Shown here: piece by piece, positions 27,144-36,785 of the stretch
Position numbering within the stretch: the stretch's first letter is position 1
How the letters are laid out: the number at the start of each line of letters is the position of its first letter
DNA from: Nonlabens sp. Ci31
Lineage (GTDB): Bacteria; Bacteroidota; Bacteroidia; Flavobacteriales; Flavobacteriaceae
Reading direction: 5' to 3'
Length of the DNA: 64,000 nt
NCBI RefSeq assembly: GCF_012974865.1
Contig: NZ_CP043633.1
Coordinates: 434,001 to 498,000 of the forward strand
Notes under the pieces: generated by a model
Told to the model about the DNA's origin: nothing
Database searches by the model: none
Seen by the model: the letters and a program-made list of their open reading frames with translations, nothing else
Translations under genes and position numbers: made by a program

Positions 27144-28688
27144 ATGTCAACTGCAATTCAACAAAAACAACTATTCGGTCATCCGGTAGGTTTGTACATT
27201 CTATTTCTTACAGAAATGTGGGAGCGCTTTTCTTATTATGGAATGCGTGCCATACTGGTTTTGTATTTAACAAGTGAGACTGTTTCTGACAATCCAGGTT
27301 TGGGATGGACTGATGGAAGAGCACTTGCTTTATACGGCTGGTATACGATGTTAGTTTATGTAGCGTCCATACCTGGTGGCATAATAGCAGATAAAATTAT
27401 AGGTCAGAAACGCTCCGTTCTTTACGGTGGCTTATTATTATGTGCAGGACATGGTATTTTATCTATAGAGCAAAACTGGGCCTTTTATACTGGACTAGCC
27501 CTTATTGTTGCTGGTGTAGGTCTTTTAAAACCAAACATATCCACTCTTGTAGGTGGTTTATACGAACCTGGAGACGATAGAAGAGATAAAGGATTTAGTA
27601 TTTTTTATATTGGAATTAATGTAGGAGCAGCTGCGGCATCGATTATTGTAGGTCTGGTAGCTAAATCATATGGTTGGCATGCTGGTTTTGGATTAGCAGC
27701 AATTGGGATGGCATTAGGTCAAGTAGTTTATATGTTTGGTCAAAAGCACTTGAGCCACGTTGGTAACAAACCTGCAAAAGCGGTAAAAGACGACGGAAAC
27801 GTTTCTATAGCACAGTTATTAAAAAACATGATTAGCAACAAAGGATCGCTATCTGCATGGGTTATTTTAACTATAGCTTCACTAGCCGCCCTTTTTATGT
27901 GGGACTGGGCTTATGGATTATTATTCTTGTTTTTATCTTTTGTCGTTGGTATGATGATGGCAATTTTTCAAGATCTAGACACTCAAATTGACAAAGACCG
28001 CTATGTTGTCTTGTTGCTTTCGTTTTTAATTGTCATTGTTTTTTGGGGTGCCTTTGAGCAAGCAGGTGGACTTATGAATTTATATACACAAACCAAAACA
28101 GATAGATTCTTTTTAGGTTGGGAAGTTCCAAGCGCAATTATGCAAGCTTTTAACCCTATGTACATTATCATTTTTGCTATACCTGTAGCAAGTGCATGGA
28201 TTTGGTGGAAAAACCGTGGTAACGAAGCTTCTTCATTATTCAAAATGGCCTTTGGAGTAATTGTGATGGGACTTGGATTTGTCTTTATGATAGGAGCCTC
28301 TTTACAATATGAAGAATTAGGAGAGTCTGCATTGTACTGGCTAGCCTTGGCATACCTACTTCACACTTTAGGGGAATTATGCGCCTCGCCAGTAGCCTTG
28401 TCGTTTATAACAAAATTAGCTCCAATAAGATATGGAGCACTGATGATGGGTGTGTATTTTGCGGCAACAGGATTAGGGAATAAAGTAGCAGGAATTATTG
28501 GTGAAAGCGCAGAAGGAGCAGGTGAATTAACTGTATTTACCAGTATCACTGTTTTCTGTGTTATTTTTGGCTTATTAGTAATCGCTTTGCTTAAACCTTT
28601 AAAGCGCTTAACTCACGGAGCAGAAGATAAAAACAAAGAACAACTCGAACAAGAAGGCTATGAACTTGCTGACACTGAGTTCAATTAA
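27144..28688 (+). CDS. Proton-coupled oligopeptide transporter (POT/PTR2 family)
   Basis: A 514-aa inner-membrane MFS protein with about 12-14 transmembrane segments. The POT signature EMWERFSYYGMRAILVLYL (ExxERFxYY, about 24-42) couples protons and peptide binding; the second signature region GLLKPNISTLVGGLY is at about 127-141, and a conserved SFITKLAPIRYGALMMGVYF lies in the C-terminal half. It imports di- and tripeptides. It follows the DPP4 gene directly and ends at a good terminator. Confidence 0.95.
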   Translation: MSTAIQQKQLFGHPVGLYILFLTEMWERFSYYGMRAILVLYLTSETVSDNPGLGWTDGRALALYGWYTMLVYVASIPGGIIADKIIGQKRSVLYGGLLLCAGHGILSIEQNWAFYTGLALIVAGVGLLKPNISTLVGGLYEPGDDRRDKGFSIFYIGINVGAAAASIIVGLVAKSYGWHAGFGLAAIGMALGQVVYMFGQKHLSHVGNKPAKAVKDDGNVSIAQLLKNMISNKGSLSAWVILTIASLAALFMWDWAYGLLFLFLSFVVGMMMAIFQDLDTQIDKDRYVVLLLSFLIVIVFWGAFEQAGGLMNLYTQTKTDRFFLGWEVPSAIMQAFNPMYIIIFAIPVASAWIWWKNRGNEASSLFKMAFGVIVMGLGFVFMIGASLQYEELGESALYWLALAYLLHTLGELCASPVALSFITKLAPIRYGALMMGVYFAATGLGNKVAGIIGESAEGAGELTVFTSITVFCVIFGLLVIALLKPLKRLTHGAEDKNKEQLEQEGYELADTEFN

Positions 28689-28755
28689 AAACCCTGTTTT
28701 TAGTAAATAATATACACGGATATCAAGAATATCATTTGAAAATTATATTTTTAAC

Positions 28756-28784
28756 AAAAAACGCACTGCTTCGGTGTGTTTTTT
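28756..28784 (+). terminator. Terminator of the DPP4-POT transporter unit
   Basis: AAAAAACGCAC, 7-nt loop, GTGTGTTTTTT with one G-U pair, ending in T. It lies 68 bp past the transporter stop. Confidence 0.8.
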
Positions 28785-28800
28785 GCTTTAGTAGAAATTG

Positions 28801-28808
28801 TAAATTTG
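28801..28808 (+). promoter_or_regulatory. Candidate -7 box (TAAATTTG) of the thioredoxin-like gene
   Basis: Fits TAnnTTTG and ends four bases before the ATG at 28813, so the transcript would be nearly leaderless. Confidence 0.4.
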
Positions 28809-28812
28809 CTTT

Positions 28813-29337
28813 ATGAAATTATTCCCTATTGTATTTCTATTGTTTTCGGCATTTAGTTTTTCTCAGGTCAACTGGATGAGCATGAATGATGCCCTTGCAG
28901 CACAGAAAAAAGAACCTCGCAAAATTTTGATGAAATCCTACACGGACTGGTGTCCTAATTGTAAATGGATGGATAAATACGCTTTCGCGAAAGCGGATAT
29001 CGCCAACTACATCAACGAGAACTATTATCCCGTAAAATTTAATGCTGAAGGAACTGAAGTAATCAACTACAAAGGCGCTACTTACCGCAATCCTCTTAAA
29101 AAGCGCAACGATCGCGCACAACATCAATTTGCAGAATTTATAAGAATATTTGAATATCCTACACTGGTGTTTTTTGATAAAAAAGGAACCATTATCAATC
29201 CAGTTCCTGGTAAATTAGATGCTAAAAAGTTGGAAATCTATATCACCATGCTCTCAGACCAGACTTACAAGTCTATCAATACGGGGAAAAAATGGAACGA
29301 TTACCAGCGTGATTTTAAATACAAACTCCAGGGTTAA
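28813..29337 (+). CDS. Periplasmic thioredoxin-fold protein with WCPNCK site
   Basis: A 174-aa protein with a signal peptide (cleavage near AFSFSQ) and a thioredoxin fold of the DsbD-C/DUF255-like kind: KSYTDWCPNCKWMDKYAF (about 36-53) with a CPNC pair, and the cis-proline region FEYPTLVFFDKKG. It probably reduces or isomerises disulfides of exported proteins. The palindrome at 28981-28994 encodes YAFAKAD directly after the active site. The stop codon overlaps that of the converging comEC gene in a shared TTAA. Confidence 0.85.
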   Translation: MKLFPIVFLLFSAFSFSQVNWMSMNDALAAQKKEPRKILMKSYTDWCPNCKWMDKYAFAKADIANYINENYYPVKFNAEGTEVINYKGATYRNPLKKRNDRAQHQFAEFIRIFEYPTLVFFDKKGTIINPVPGKLDAKKLEIYITMLSDQTYKSINTGKKWNDYQRDFKYKLQG

Positions 29338-31400
29338 TCGATTGCTATTGCACCTTCTTCATAGGTGTTTAAAAATCTAATATTCATTTGATCACAAGTG
29401 ACTTTCCAGGCCTCTACTACATTTCGATAATTAGATCCGTCGGCGATAATCATTTTCGGTTGAGTGTCTAGAATAAGTCGTTCTATGTTTATTTTAGGAG
29501 AGTGCGACAACAATACTGTAGCGTTCTTAATAGAAATATCATAGACGGCATTTTCGGCGATAACCACCAGTTGTGTGTCTTTATAGTGCACCAAACTTTG
29601 TAAATGGGCTGTAGACAACTTCTTGCCTCGATGATTTTCTATATTTTTTAATCGCTCTAAACTAATAACGGCTCTTGTAGAATCCATGACATGCAAATCA
29701 GTCAGTAACAGCACTTGATCCTTATTGCTCAAACTGACCGCACTTCCAGTAGCTTGATGCAGTACTAAAAACTGTTCTTCAGTGTAGGCATACTTTTCAA
29801 AACTAGTTATCCCCATCCAAAGTATCACAGATACGAGACTTAGGTGCAGCATCCAGTTGGGCTTTTTCAAGTAAAAACGTTCTTTTCTACTTCTCTTAAA
29901 ATAAGGAACTAAAAACAAAACCAAACCAAACAGAGTCGTATACATCAAAATCGTTTCCCACCAGGTGATATATATGTCTGTTATAATAAACGCATCCCAA
30001 GAACTGATTGTAGCAACGGTTTCCATGATGAATTCCAGTATTACATTTAAAGCAGTCGTTAGCCAGTCGGTAGGAAACCCAATGAGCAACAAAACAATCA
30101 ATAATAACGCAGCGCCTATAATCAATGGCAACAGGGGCAGTAGCAGTAAATTTCCAAGAATAAACAATCCGGGAAACTGATGAAAATAAAATAGGCTCAC
30201 TCCTGCTACTCCTATTTGAGCTGCTATGGTTACTGTACATATACTCCAGAAAAAATCTTTGACCTTATTGCGCCAAGTCCATAATCCCACCAGTACCGGT
30301 TGTATCAATACAATAGAAAATACCGCCATATAGCTCAACTGAAAGCCCACCTGAAACAGCAATCGCGGATCATAAATCAGCAACACAAAAGCAGATAAAG
30401 TCAAACTGTGATAAACCGATCCTTTGCGTTTGAGATTCATACCTATAGCCACAAAAGAAAACATAGTTACTGCTCGCATAATGGAAGGTGACATTCCTGT
30501 GAGCAAAGCAAAAGACCATAAAAGAATAATAAGAACCGCACTTTGAATCCAGCGACCGTATTTCAGTCGTACTATTCTTTGAGTAAGAAATCTTAGAATC
30601 AGTAGAATGATTCCTACATGCAAACCGCTAAGAGCAAGAATATGAATGACCCCTGCATCTCTAAAGCTTCTGGTCAGCTCGGGATCAACATTTTGTCGTT
30701 GTCCTAAAACCAAAGCTTCAATCATCGCTCGAGGACGTTCCTTTAAACTGGATGCAGTTAGTTTATTTAGAATCGCATTTCTAACACCTAATAGAACGTC
30801 CATTCTGTCAGGAACCTTCTCTTCGCTCCATATGCGAGTTTGATCAACATACATCTGACCATAGACATCAATGGACTTTAAATAAGCTCTGTAATCAAAA
30901 TCACCAGGATTAGGTGCAAATGCAGGTAAATCAATATGCTCATAAACGACTAGCCTATCACCTACCAGGTAACCCAGACTGTCAGCTCTTTTAAATAATA
31001 CCAATACTTTTCCTGAAACGCTTTCTTGACCCAAGGACAATACCTCAGCATAAAAGCGATCATTAAATTTATTGGAGGTTAATCGTTGTTTTAGCTCAAA
31101 AGAAATGACCTGATCTTGAGCTTGTGATGGTCTGTTAATAAAGTGATTACTTGCTAGCTGATTATGAAACTGAATTTGAATTCCCCCTAGAAAAAAGAAA
31201 AAGCAGTAAACGGATACAGCAAAAAATGCTTTTGAAAAAAATGAATACTTGTTTATAAGCAAGGAAAGTACAGCAATCGAAAAAGATATGCCCAAGCCGT
31301 ATAGATAATGGTGCGTAGGCAATTCTATACCGCTAGAAAAAATAATTCCTGCGATAAGAAAAAATAAAATTCTATAAAATGGATAATCAAGCCAGCGCAT
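29334..31400 (-). CDS. ComEC/Rec2 family competence membrane protein
   Basis: A 688-aa polytopic protein. An N-terminal DUF4131-like part with three hydrophobic helices and an OB-like soluble domain (about 90-200) precedes the Competence domain with HILALSGLHVGIILLILRF (about 251-269) and LTGMSPSIMRAVTMFSFVA. The C-terminal 180 residues are a diverged metallo-beta-lactamase-like part without an obvious HxHxDH motif, as in many Bacteroidetes homologues. ComEC forms the inner-membrane DNA uptake channel in natural transformation. It is last in a minus-strand run including the NlpC/P60 gene. Confidence 0.9.
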   Translation of the reverse strand: MRWLDYPFYRILFFLIAGIIFSSGIELPTHHYLYGLGISFSIAVLSLLINKYSFFSKAFFAVSVYCFFFFLGGIQIQFHNQLASNHFINRPSQAQDQVISFELKQRLTSNKFNDRFYAEVLSLGQESVSGKVLVLFKRADSLGYLVGDRLVVYEHIDLPAFAPNPGDFDYRAYLKSIDVYGQMYVDQTRIWSEEKVPDRMDVLLGVRNAILNKLTASSLKERPRAMIEALVLGQRQNVDPELTRSFRDAGVIHILALSGLHVGIILLILRFLTQRIVRLKYGRWIQSAVLIILLWSFALLTGMSPSIMRAVTMFSFVAIGMNLKRKGSVYHSLTLSAFVLLIYDPRLLFQVGFQLSYMAVFSIVLIQPVLVGLWTWRNKVKDFFWSICTVTIAAQIGVAGVSLFYFHQFPGLFILGNLLLLPLLPLIIGAALLLIVLLLIGFPTDWLTTALNVILEFIMETVATISSWDAFIITDIYITWWETILMYTTLFGLVLFLVPYFKRSRKERFYLKKPNWMLHLSLVSVILWMGITSFEKYAYTEEQFLVLHQATGSAVSLSNKDQVLLLTDLHVMDSTRAVISLERLKNIENHRGKKLSTAHLQSLVHYKDTQLVVIAENAVYDISIKNATVLLSHSPKINIERLILDTQPKMIIADGSNYRNVVEAWKVTCDQMNIRFLNTYEEGAIAID

Positions 31401-31422
31401 GATTAAATATACCTAATCTATT

Positions 31423-32163
31423 TTAATCGATTCTTCCAGCTCTTAAGAAAGCGTTTATCCAATAGGCTTCGTTTAAGGTAGACGTCATCACACCTCGCGA
31501 TGTAGTGGAATGTATGAATTCAATTTCTCCGGGCGTTACTTTTGTAATCAATGCGACATGGTTGACCTGTCGCTTATTTTTACCAGTGGCAAAGAATAGA
31601 AAGTCGCCTTTTCTCACCTGATCCAGATCCAGCTCATCAGCTTTTGAATACATAGAACGACTGCTACGCGGCATGCTTTTGCCAGCTTCCTCAAAAGCCG
31701 TACAAATCAAACCACTGCAATCCATGCCCTTTGTGGTGGTGCCTCCATAACGGTATTTCACTCCTTTATAACGCATCGCATTTTCCACTACTTCGTCTAT
31801 AAAAGGAGTGCTCTCTGCATAAGGCTTGTCATTTGATTCTACCTCCATTTGCGCTTCTTCTATTTCCTTTCCCTCGGTTTCGGCTCCATGGGTTTTAGGG
31901 CTTTTATAAACGCTAGCTCTCGGTGCTTGTGCCGCTTCTTTTTTAGTTGTAATTACTCTAGGCCTAGAACTTCCACATGAGGTAAGTCCTAAGTACAGCA
32001 GTAACATTAATGATAATAAAACTATAGGAACAGATTTTTTATTACTGTTATTTTGCTTTCTATTTGTCTCTCTTTCCGACCTGCCGGCAGGCATAGCTCC
32101 TAGGCAGAATAAAAAGAAGTTGATGCCATACTTGCGATACGAAAGTGGAATAATTATACGCAT
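31423..32163 (-). CDS. C40 (NlpC/P60) peptidoglycan endopeptidase, lipoprotein
   Basis: The catalytic domain fills the C-terminal half: RYKGVKYRYGGTTTKGMDCSGLI carries the nucleophilic Cys and NHVALITKV the His. It probably cleaves cell-wall peptides. A lipobox (GLTSCGSS) sits at about residues 61-67 of the full frame. The start is uncertain: from 32163 the signal sequence is preceded by about 45 residues including codons over a CCTGCCGGCAGG palindrome; ATG at 32094 shortens this to about 22. No good start lies nearer. About 20 bp separate it from comEC downstream. Confidence 0.8.
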   Translation of the reverse strand: MRIIIPLSYRKYGINFFLFCLGAMPAGRSERETNRKQNNSNKKSVPIVLLSLMLLLYLGLTSCGSSRPRVITTKKEAAQAPRASVYKSPKTHGAETEGKEIEEAQMEVESNDKPYAESTPFIDEVVENAMRYKGVKYRYGGTTTKGMDCSGLICTAFEEAGKSMPRSSRSMYSKADELDLDQVRKGDFLFFATGKNKRQVNHVALITKVTPGEIEFIHSTTSRGVMTSTLNEAYWINAFLRAGRID

Positions 32164-32317
32164 ACTACCCGTTAAATTTCAAAATGTTGTGTAAATAAAT
32201 GGAACTCATTTTGTGTCTGACCCATGTAAAAAACACCCGTATAACATCTGTTAGAATTCCTTTTTTCAACGAGAATAACGCTGATAAGTAATTATTAATA
32301 TACGACATATGACTGTT

Positions 32318-33442
32318 TTATTGTTCTAGCTTCTTAATATCATAATAAATCAAACCAGCCGTATTCTCACTGGCGCCTATGCCTCCCAGCTTTTTTTCCA
32401 ACTCATAATAATCTGTAAAAATGCGATTGCGCTGTGTCGGATCGAGGATGGAATCCAACTCTTTTTGCAGTGTTTTCTTATTGAAGTTAGACTGTATCAA
32501 CTCGGTAACCACCGGTTGATCCATAATGAGATTCACGAGTGATATGTAATCCAGTTTGACAATCCTTTTAGCAATGATATAGCTTATAGAACTTCCTTTA
32601 TAACAAACTACTTGTGGCACTTTAAAAAGTGCCGTTTCCAGCGTTGCTGTTCCTGAGGTAACTAATGCCGCATGACATAAACTCATCAAGTCATAGGTGC
32701 GGTTCATGACTAAAGTTACTGGATAATCTTTGAGGTAGCCGCTATAAAATGACTCCTCCTGACCTGGTGCTCCAGCAATAATGAATTGGTAATCTGGATA
32801 ACGATCTACCATTTCCAGCATGACACTCAGCATTTTTTTAATTTCTTGTTTGCGACTTCCTGGCAACAGTGCAATTAACGGTCTATCGTCTAGATGGTAG
32901 GTATCGATAAATTTGATATGATCTACCTGTTTCCTTTGCGCGATGGCATCAATTAATGGATGCCCCACAAAGTGTACTGGGAATTGATGTTTTTGCTCGT
33001 AAAAATCCTTTTCAAAAGGTAGGATCACATACATCTGATCAACATCTCTCTTAATGGCTTTGATGCGTCCTTCTTTCCACGCCCATATTTGTGGAGATAT
33101 ATAATAATGATTTCGGTAGCCTTTGATTTTTGCCCATTTCATGATCCTAAAGTTGAACCCCGGATAATCGATATAGATCATCGCATCTGGCTGAAAGTCT
33201 TCAATGTCTTCCTTGCAAATCCTGATGTTTTTAAGAATGGCTTTTAAATTGCTCAACACTTCTACAAAGCCCATAAAGGCAAGCTCTTTATAATGTTTTA
33301 CAAGAGTTCCACCCTCGGCCTGCATTAAATCGCCACCCCAAAATCGAAACTCTGCCTTTGGATCTTTCTTCTTGAGCTCTTTTATAAGCAACGCCCCATG
33401 AAGGTCACCACTCGCCTCGCCTGCAATCAAATAATATTTCAT
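32318..33442 (-). CDS. lpxB: Lipid-A-disaccharide synthase
   Basis: A 374-aa peripheral inner-membrane glycosyltransferase (GT19) joining UDP-2,3-diacylglucosamine and lipid X to give the lipid A disaccharide. It starts with the family signature YYLIAGEASGDLHGALLI, has PQIWAWKEGRIK, LLPGSRKQEI (nucleotide-binding region) and TSGTATLETALFKVPQVVCYK. Length is normal. It is in an apparent operon surE - small membrane protein - lpxB, with 3 bp between the last two. Confidence 0.95.
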   Translation of the reverse strand: MKYYLIAGEASGDLHGALLIKELKKKDPKAEFRFWGGDLMQAEGGTLVKHYKELAFMGFVEVLSNLKAILKNIRICKEDIEDFQPDAMIYIDYPGFNFRIMKWAKIKGYRNHYYISPQIWAWKEGRIKAIKRDVDQMYVILPFEKDFYEQKHQFPVHFVGHPLIDAIAQRKQVDHIKFIDTYHLDDRPLIALLPGSRKQEIKKMLSVMLEMVDRYPDYQFIIAGAPGQEESFYSGYLKDYPVTLVMNRTYDLMSLCHAALVTSGTATLETALFKVPQVVCYKGSSISYIIAKRIVKLDYISLVNLIMDQPVVTELIQSNFNKKTLQKELDSILDPTQRNRIFTDYYELEKKLGGIGASENTAGLIYYDIKKLEQ

Positions 33443-33445
33443 AAG

Positions 33446-33745
33446 CTAGAATTCAAAATATAAAACTGCCAGTGCAGCAAGAATGGTTGCCAGTAGTACC
33501 CCACGAGCTTCATATGGCTGCATGGGTTTTTTAAATTTCCCAATATTTGAAGTGAGGAAAAAGAAAAACAGCACCAAGTTAAGCACAGCCCCTAAACCTA
33601 TAAGTCCCCCTAAAAAACCTTGGCTATACCCTTCTTTTATGATGTACTCAAAACCCTTGTCTGTAGCAAAATAAACATACAGATAAGTTCCTATTGTATT
33701 TGCAATAAGTCCTAAGATAAATCCTTTTAAAATCTTAATTACCAA
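33446..33745 (-). CDS. Small membrane protein of unknown function between surE and lpxB
   Basis: A 99-aa protein with three hydrophobic segments (about 4-26, 45-67, 82-98) and a basic loop GKFKKPMQPYEARG. No family recognised. Its start overlaps the end of surE by 11 bp and it is followed by lpxB after 3 bp, so it is translationally coupled to both. Confidence 0.75.
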   Translation of the reverse strand: MVIKILKGFILGLIANTIGTYLYVYFATDKGFEYIIKEGYSQGFLGGLIGLGAVLNLVLFFFFLTSNIGKFKKPMQPYEARGVLLATILAALAVLYFEF

Positions 33746-34517
33746 AATTCCATGTATTTAGTTCGCTTATATAATGATGAGCGGTAAGGTCATATTGTGT
33801 AGGAACTATAGAAATATAATTATGAGCTAGTGCCCATTCATCGGTATCTTCTCCTTTATCGTTGTTTACAAATTTACCGGTAAGCCAGTAGTAGTCTTTA
33901 CCATTTGGATTAGTGCGCTTGTCAAATTCTTCTACCCAATAAGCATTTGCTTGACGGCATATTTTCACCCCTTTAATTTCCTCTTTGGTAGCTTTTGGAA
34001 TATTGACATTAAAAATAACTCCTTTTGCCATTCCTTTCTCTAGAACTTGCACAATAATTTGTTTTATATGCTCACGAGATGAGGCGAAGTCTGCATCATG
34101 AGAATAATCGCATAAAGAAAAGCCTATGGCTGGAATCCCTTCTATTCCCGCTTCCATGGCTGCACTCATCGTACCGCTATAAATCACGTTGATCGCGCTA
34201 TTACTTCCGTGATTGATACCACTAAGGCATAAATCTGGTTTGCGATCGAGTATTTCATGACTTGCCATTTTCACACAATCTACAGGTGTGCCGCTTGTTG
34301 TATATTCCTTATGGTCGTAATCGTGTTGTAAAAACTCTTTCACATAAAGCGTGTCGTTGATGGTTATAGCGTGACCCATGGCACTCTGCGGGCTGTCTGG
34401 TGCCACAACGACTACATCACCTAGCTCTCTAGCGATACTTATTAATGTTCTGATTCCTTTTGCGGTAATACCATCATCGTTAGTAACTAGAATGAGTGGC
34501 TTCTTTTTATTTTCCAT
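33735..34517 (-). CDS. surE: 5'/3'-nucleotidase SurE
   Basis: A 260-aa cytosolic metal-dependent phosphatase acting on nucleoside monophosphates. The N-terminal ILVTNDDGITAKGIRTL has the metal Asp pair; VVAPDSPQSAMGHAIT and LCLSGINHGSNSAINVIYSGTMSAA are the other conserved blocks. It is first in the surE-lpxB operon, an association common in Bacteroidetes. Confidence 0.95.
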   Translation of the reverse strand: MENKKKPLILVTNDDGITAKGIRTLISIARELGDVVVVAPDSPQSAMGHAITINDTLYVKEFLQHDYDHKEYTTSGTPVDCVKMASHEILDRKPDLCLSGINHGSNSAINVIYSGTMSAAMEAGIEGIPAIGFSLCDYSHDADFASSREHIKQIIVQVLEKGMAKGVIFNVNIPKATKEEIKGVKICRQANAYWVEEFDKRTNPNGKDYYWLTGKFVNNDKGEDTDEWALAHNYISIVPTQYDLTAHHYISELNTWNFGN

Positions 34518-34594
34518 AAGATTTTTAAGGTGGTTAAAATTAAGTAAATTAGCCGTACCATGTAAGATTCTTGCCTTACTTTAACCAACTTAAA

Positions 34595-34611
34595 TTGGCA
34601 CGGTTTTTACA
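34595..34611 (+). promoter_or_regulatory. Candidate sigma-54 promoter of the tail-specific protease gene
   Basis: TTGGCACG-N4-TTACA closely matches the sigma-54 -24/-12 consensus (TGGCACG-N4-TTGCA, one mismatch in the -12 part). The predicted transcript would start about 12 bp further on, before ATG 34629, which argues against the ATG at 34611. Confidence 0.55.
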
Positions 34612-34628
34612 TGCATAGAAAGAGACAA

Positions 34629-36785
34629 ATGAAAATCCTTATGAATTTCCTAAAAAATAATTTTATACTAGCGGTTTTTACCCTACTTGTAGCAACTGCT
34701 AGCTGCAGTTTCACTAACGATAGGGTAGACCCTGGAGATAAAGAAAAAGAACAGTTACTCGTTAACTTAATTTCTCATGTTTTAAAAAGAAATCACTTTT
34801 CACCAGCTGACCTCACAGATGAATTCTCCAAAGATATCTTTGATAATTACATCAAGGACCTCGATCCTGGGAAAAGATATTTCCTAGAAAGCGACTATAA
34901 AGAATTTCAAGCTTATGAATATTTGATAGATGATCAAATACGCGATAGTAAAGTAGATTTATTCAATCTTACTTATGAAAGGCTCCTACAACGTCAAGAA
35001 GAATCTCAAAAAATATTTGCTGAATTAATCGAGAAACCATTTGATTTTTCCATTGATGAACGCATCAATACAGATTATGAAAAAATCCCTTATTCAAAAA
35101 ATAGAAAAGAATTAAAAGATCACTGGAGAAAGCTTTTGAAACTATCTGCTTTAGGAACTTATTACGATAAGGTGGAAGATCAAAAAGAAAATCCAGAAGA
35201 AGAGCAAAAGAGTCTTGCAGAATTAGAAAAAGAAACTAGAGCAGAAATTAAGAAATCAATGCTAGAAAACTTTGATCTCACGGATGATGTAGAGCGTTTG
35301 GACTATTTCTCTGTTTTTGTAAATAGCATCACGACACATTTCGATCCTCATACTAATTTTTTTCCACCACAAAACAAAGATCGTTTTGACACTTCTATGA
35401 GTGGTAAGTTAGAAGGTATAGGCGCTAGACTTCAAAAGAAGATGGATTACATCAGTGTATTGGAAATCATTTCTGGTGGACCAGCATGGAAAAGTGAACT
35501 CATTGAAGTAGGAGATAAAATCCTTAAGGTCGCTCAAGAAAATGACACTATTGCTACCTCTATTGTAGGTATGAGAATAGGGGATGCGGTAGAACTGATC
35601 AAAGGACCTAAAGGAAGTAAAGTGATTCTAACTCTTAAAAAAGTAGACGGCTCTATTGAGGATATAACTCTTACAAGAGATGTCGTTCAAATAGAAGAAA
35701 CTTTTGCTAAGTCTGTTATAGGACAAGACAATGCTTTTAGATTTGGGTTTATCAATTTACCTAAATTTTATTTTGATATGGAAGACCCTAGTGGTCGTGC
35801 TGCTGGTAATGATATCTCTCAAGAAATTAAAAAACTTAAGACCGAAGGTATGGACGGACTTATCTTAGACCTACGCAATAATGGCGGTGGTTCTTTAAGA
35901 GAGGTGATTGAAATGGCAGGATTATTTGTCGATGAAGGGCCCGTTGTACAAGTCGCTTTAAAAGATAAAAGAACACGAACTTTAAGAGATAGTGACAGTG
36001 GAGAAATTCTCTGGGATGGACCATTAGTAATTATGGTAAACGAATTCAGCGCTAGTGCTAGTGAAATTCTCGCTGCTGCGTTACAAGATTACGACCGTGC
36101 GGTAATTATAGGAAGTAAGCAAACCTTTGGAAAAGGAACGGTACAGAATTTTGAAGATTTGAACCAATGGGTACGTAATAATGAATACGGTGACTTAGGA
36201 GCTATCAAATTAACCACCCAAAAATTCTATAGAATTAATGGTGGTAGCACACAATTAGAAGGTGTAAAAAGTGATGTGGTCACCCCAGGAAGATTCAGCT
36301 ATATTGAAGTAGGAGAACGCGACGAGCAGTTTCCACTTCCTTATGATGAAATTCCAAAGGCAGAATATGACAAATTTACTGGTTATGCAAATCTAGCCGA
36401 GTCGATCAAAAGGGCTCAGGAAAGAGTTGACGCAAATCCAAATTTTAAATTACTAGATGAAAACGCAAAATGGTTGAGCAATCAACGAGAGGATAATGAC
36501 ATCCCTTTAAATTTTATAGCTTACACAGAGCGATTAGACCGACTTGAAAAAGAAACGGAGAAATTTGAATCTCTATCTGACTACAAGAGCACTTTAGAAT
36601 TTGACATGCTGGCCTATGAAAAAGCATTAGTTAAAACGGACAGTTCTTTAGGAGACAAACGTGAAGCATGGATCAAAAATCTTAAAAAAGATATTTACGT
36701 TGAAGAAGCCGTAAATGTACTTAAAGATCTGCGTATGAATAATATCAAAAATGACAACAAGACTAAATGGAGTGTTAAGGACTAA
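34629..36785 (+). CDS. Carboxy-terminal processing (tail-specific) protease, S41A
   Basis: A protein of about 718 aa with lipoprotein signal (ATASCSF). An N-terminal helical domain is followed by a PDZ domain (GIGARLQKKMDYISVLEIISG) and the S41 catalytic core with the nucleophile in NEFSASASEILAAALQDYDRAVIIG and the general-base lysine in KQTFGKGTVQNF, then a C-terminal DUF3340-type helical region. It degrades or trims periplasmic proteins from their C-termini. The start at 34629 is chosen because of the sigma-54-like promoter at 34595-34611. Its stop overlaps the next start by one base (TAATG). Confidence 0.93.
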   Translation: MKILMNFLKNNFILAVFTLLVATASCSFTNDRVDPGDKEKEQLLVNLISHVLKRNHFSPADLTDEFSKDIFDNYIKDLDPGKRYFLESDYKEFQAYEYLIDDQIRDSKVDLFNLTYERLLQRQEESQKIFAELIEKPFDFSIDERINTDYEKIPYSKNRKELKDHWRKLLKLSALGTYYDKVEDQKENPEEEQKSLAELEKETRAEIKKSMLENFDLTDDVERLDYFSVFVNSITTHFDPHTNFFPPQNKDRFDTSMSGKLEGIGARLQKKMDYISVLEIISGGPAWKSELIEVGDKILKVAQENDTIATSIVGMRIGDAVELIKGPKGSKVILTLKKVDGSIEDITLTRDVVQIEETFAKSVIGQDNAFRFGFINLPKFYFDMEDPSGRAAGNDISQEIKKLKTEGMDGLILDLRNNGGGSLREVIEMAGLFVDEGPVVQVALKDKRTRTLRDSDSGEILWDGPLVIMVNEFSASASEILAAALQDYDRAVIIGSKQTFGKGTVQNFEDLNQWVRNNEYGDLGAIKLTTQKFYRINGGSTQLEGVKSDVVTPGRFSYIEVGERDEQFPLPYDEIPKAEYDKFTGYANLAESIKRAQERVDANPNFKLLDENAKWLSNQREDNDIPLNFIAYTERLDRLEKETEKFESLSDYKSTLEFDMLAYEKALVKTDSSLGDKREAWIKNLKKDIYVEEAVNVLKDLRMNNIKNDNKTKWSVKD

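Noticed and set aside
32082..32096. CCTGCCGGCAGG palindrome as an operator
   Set aside because: It lies in the doubtful N-terminal extension of the NlpC/P60 frame and resembles a common short flavobacterial repeat; no second site supports regulation.
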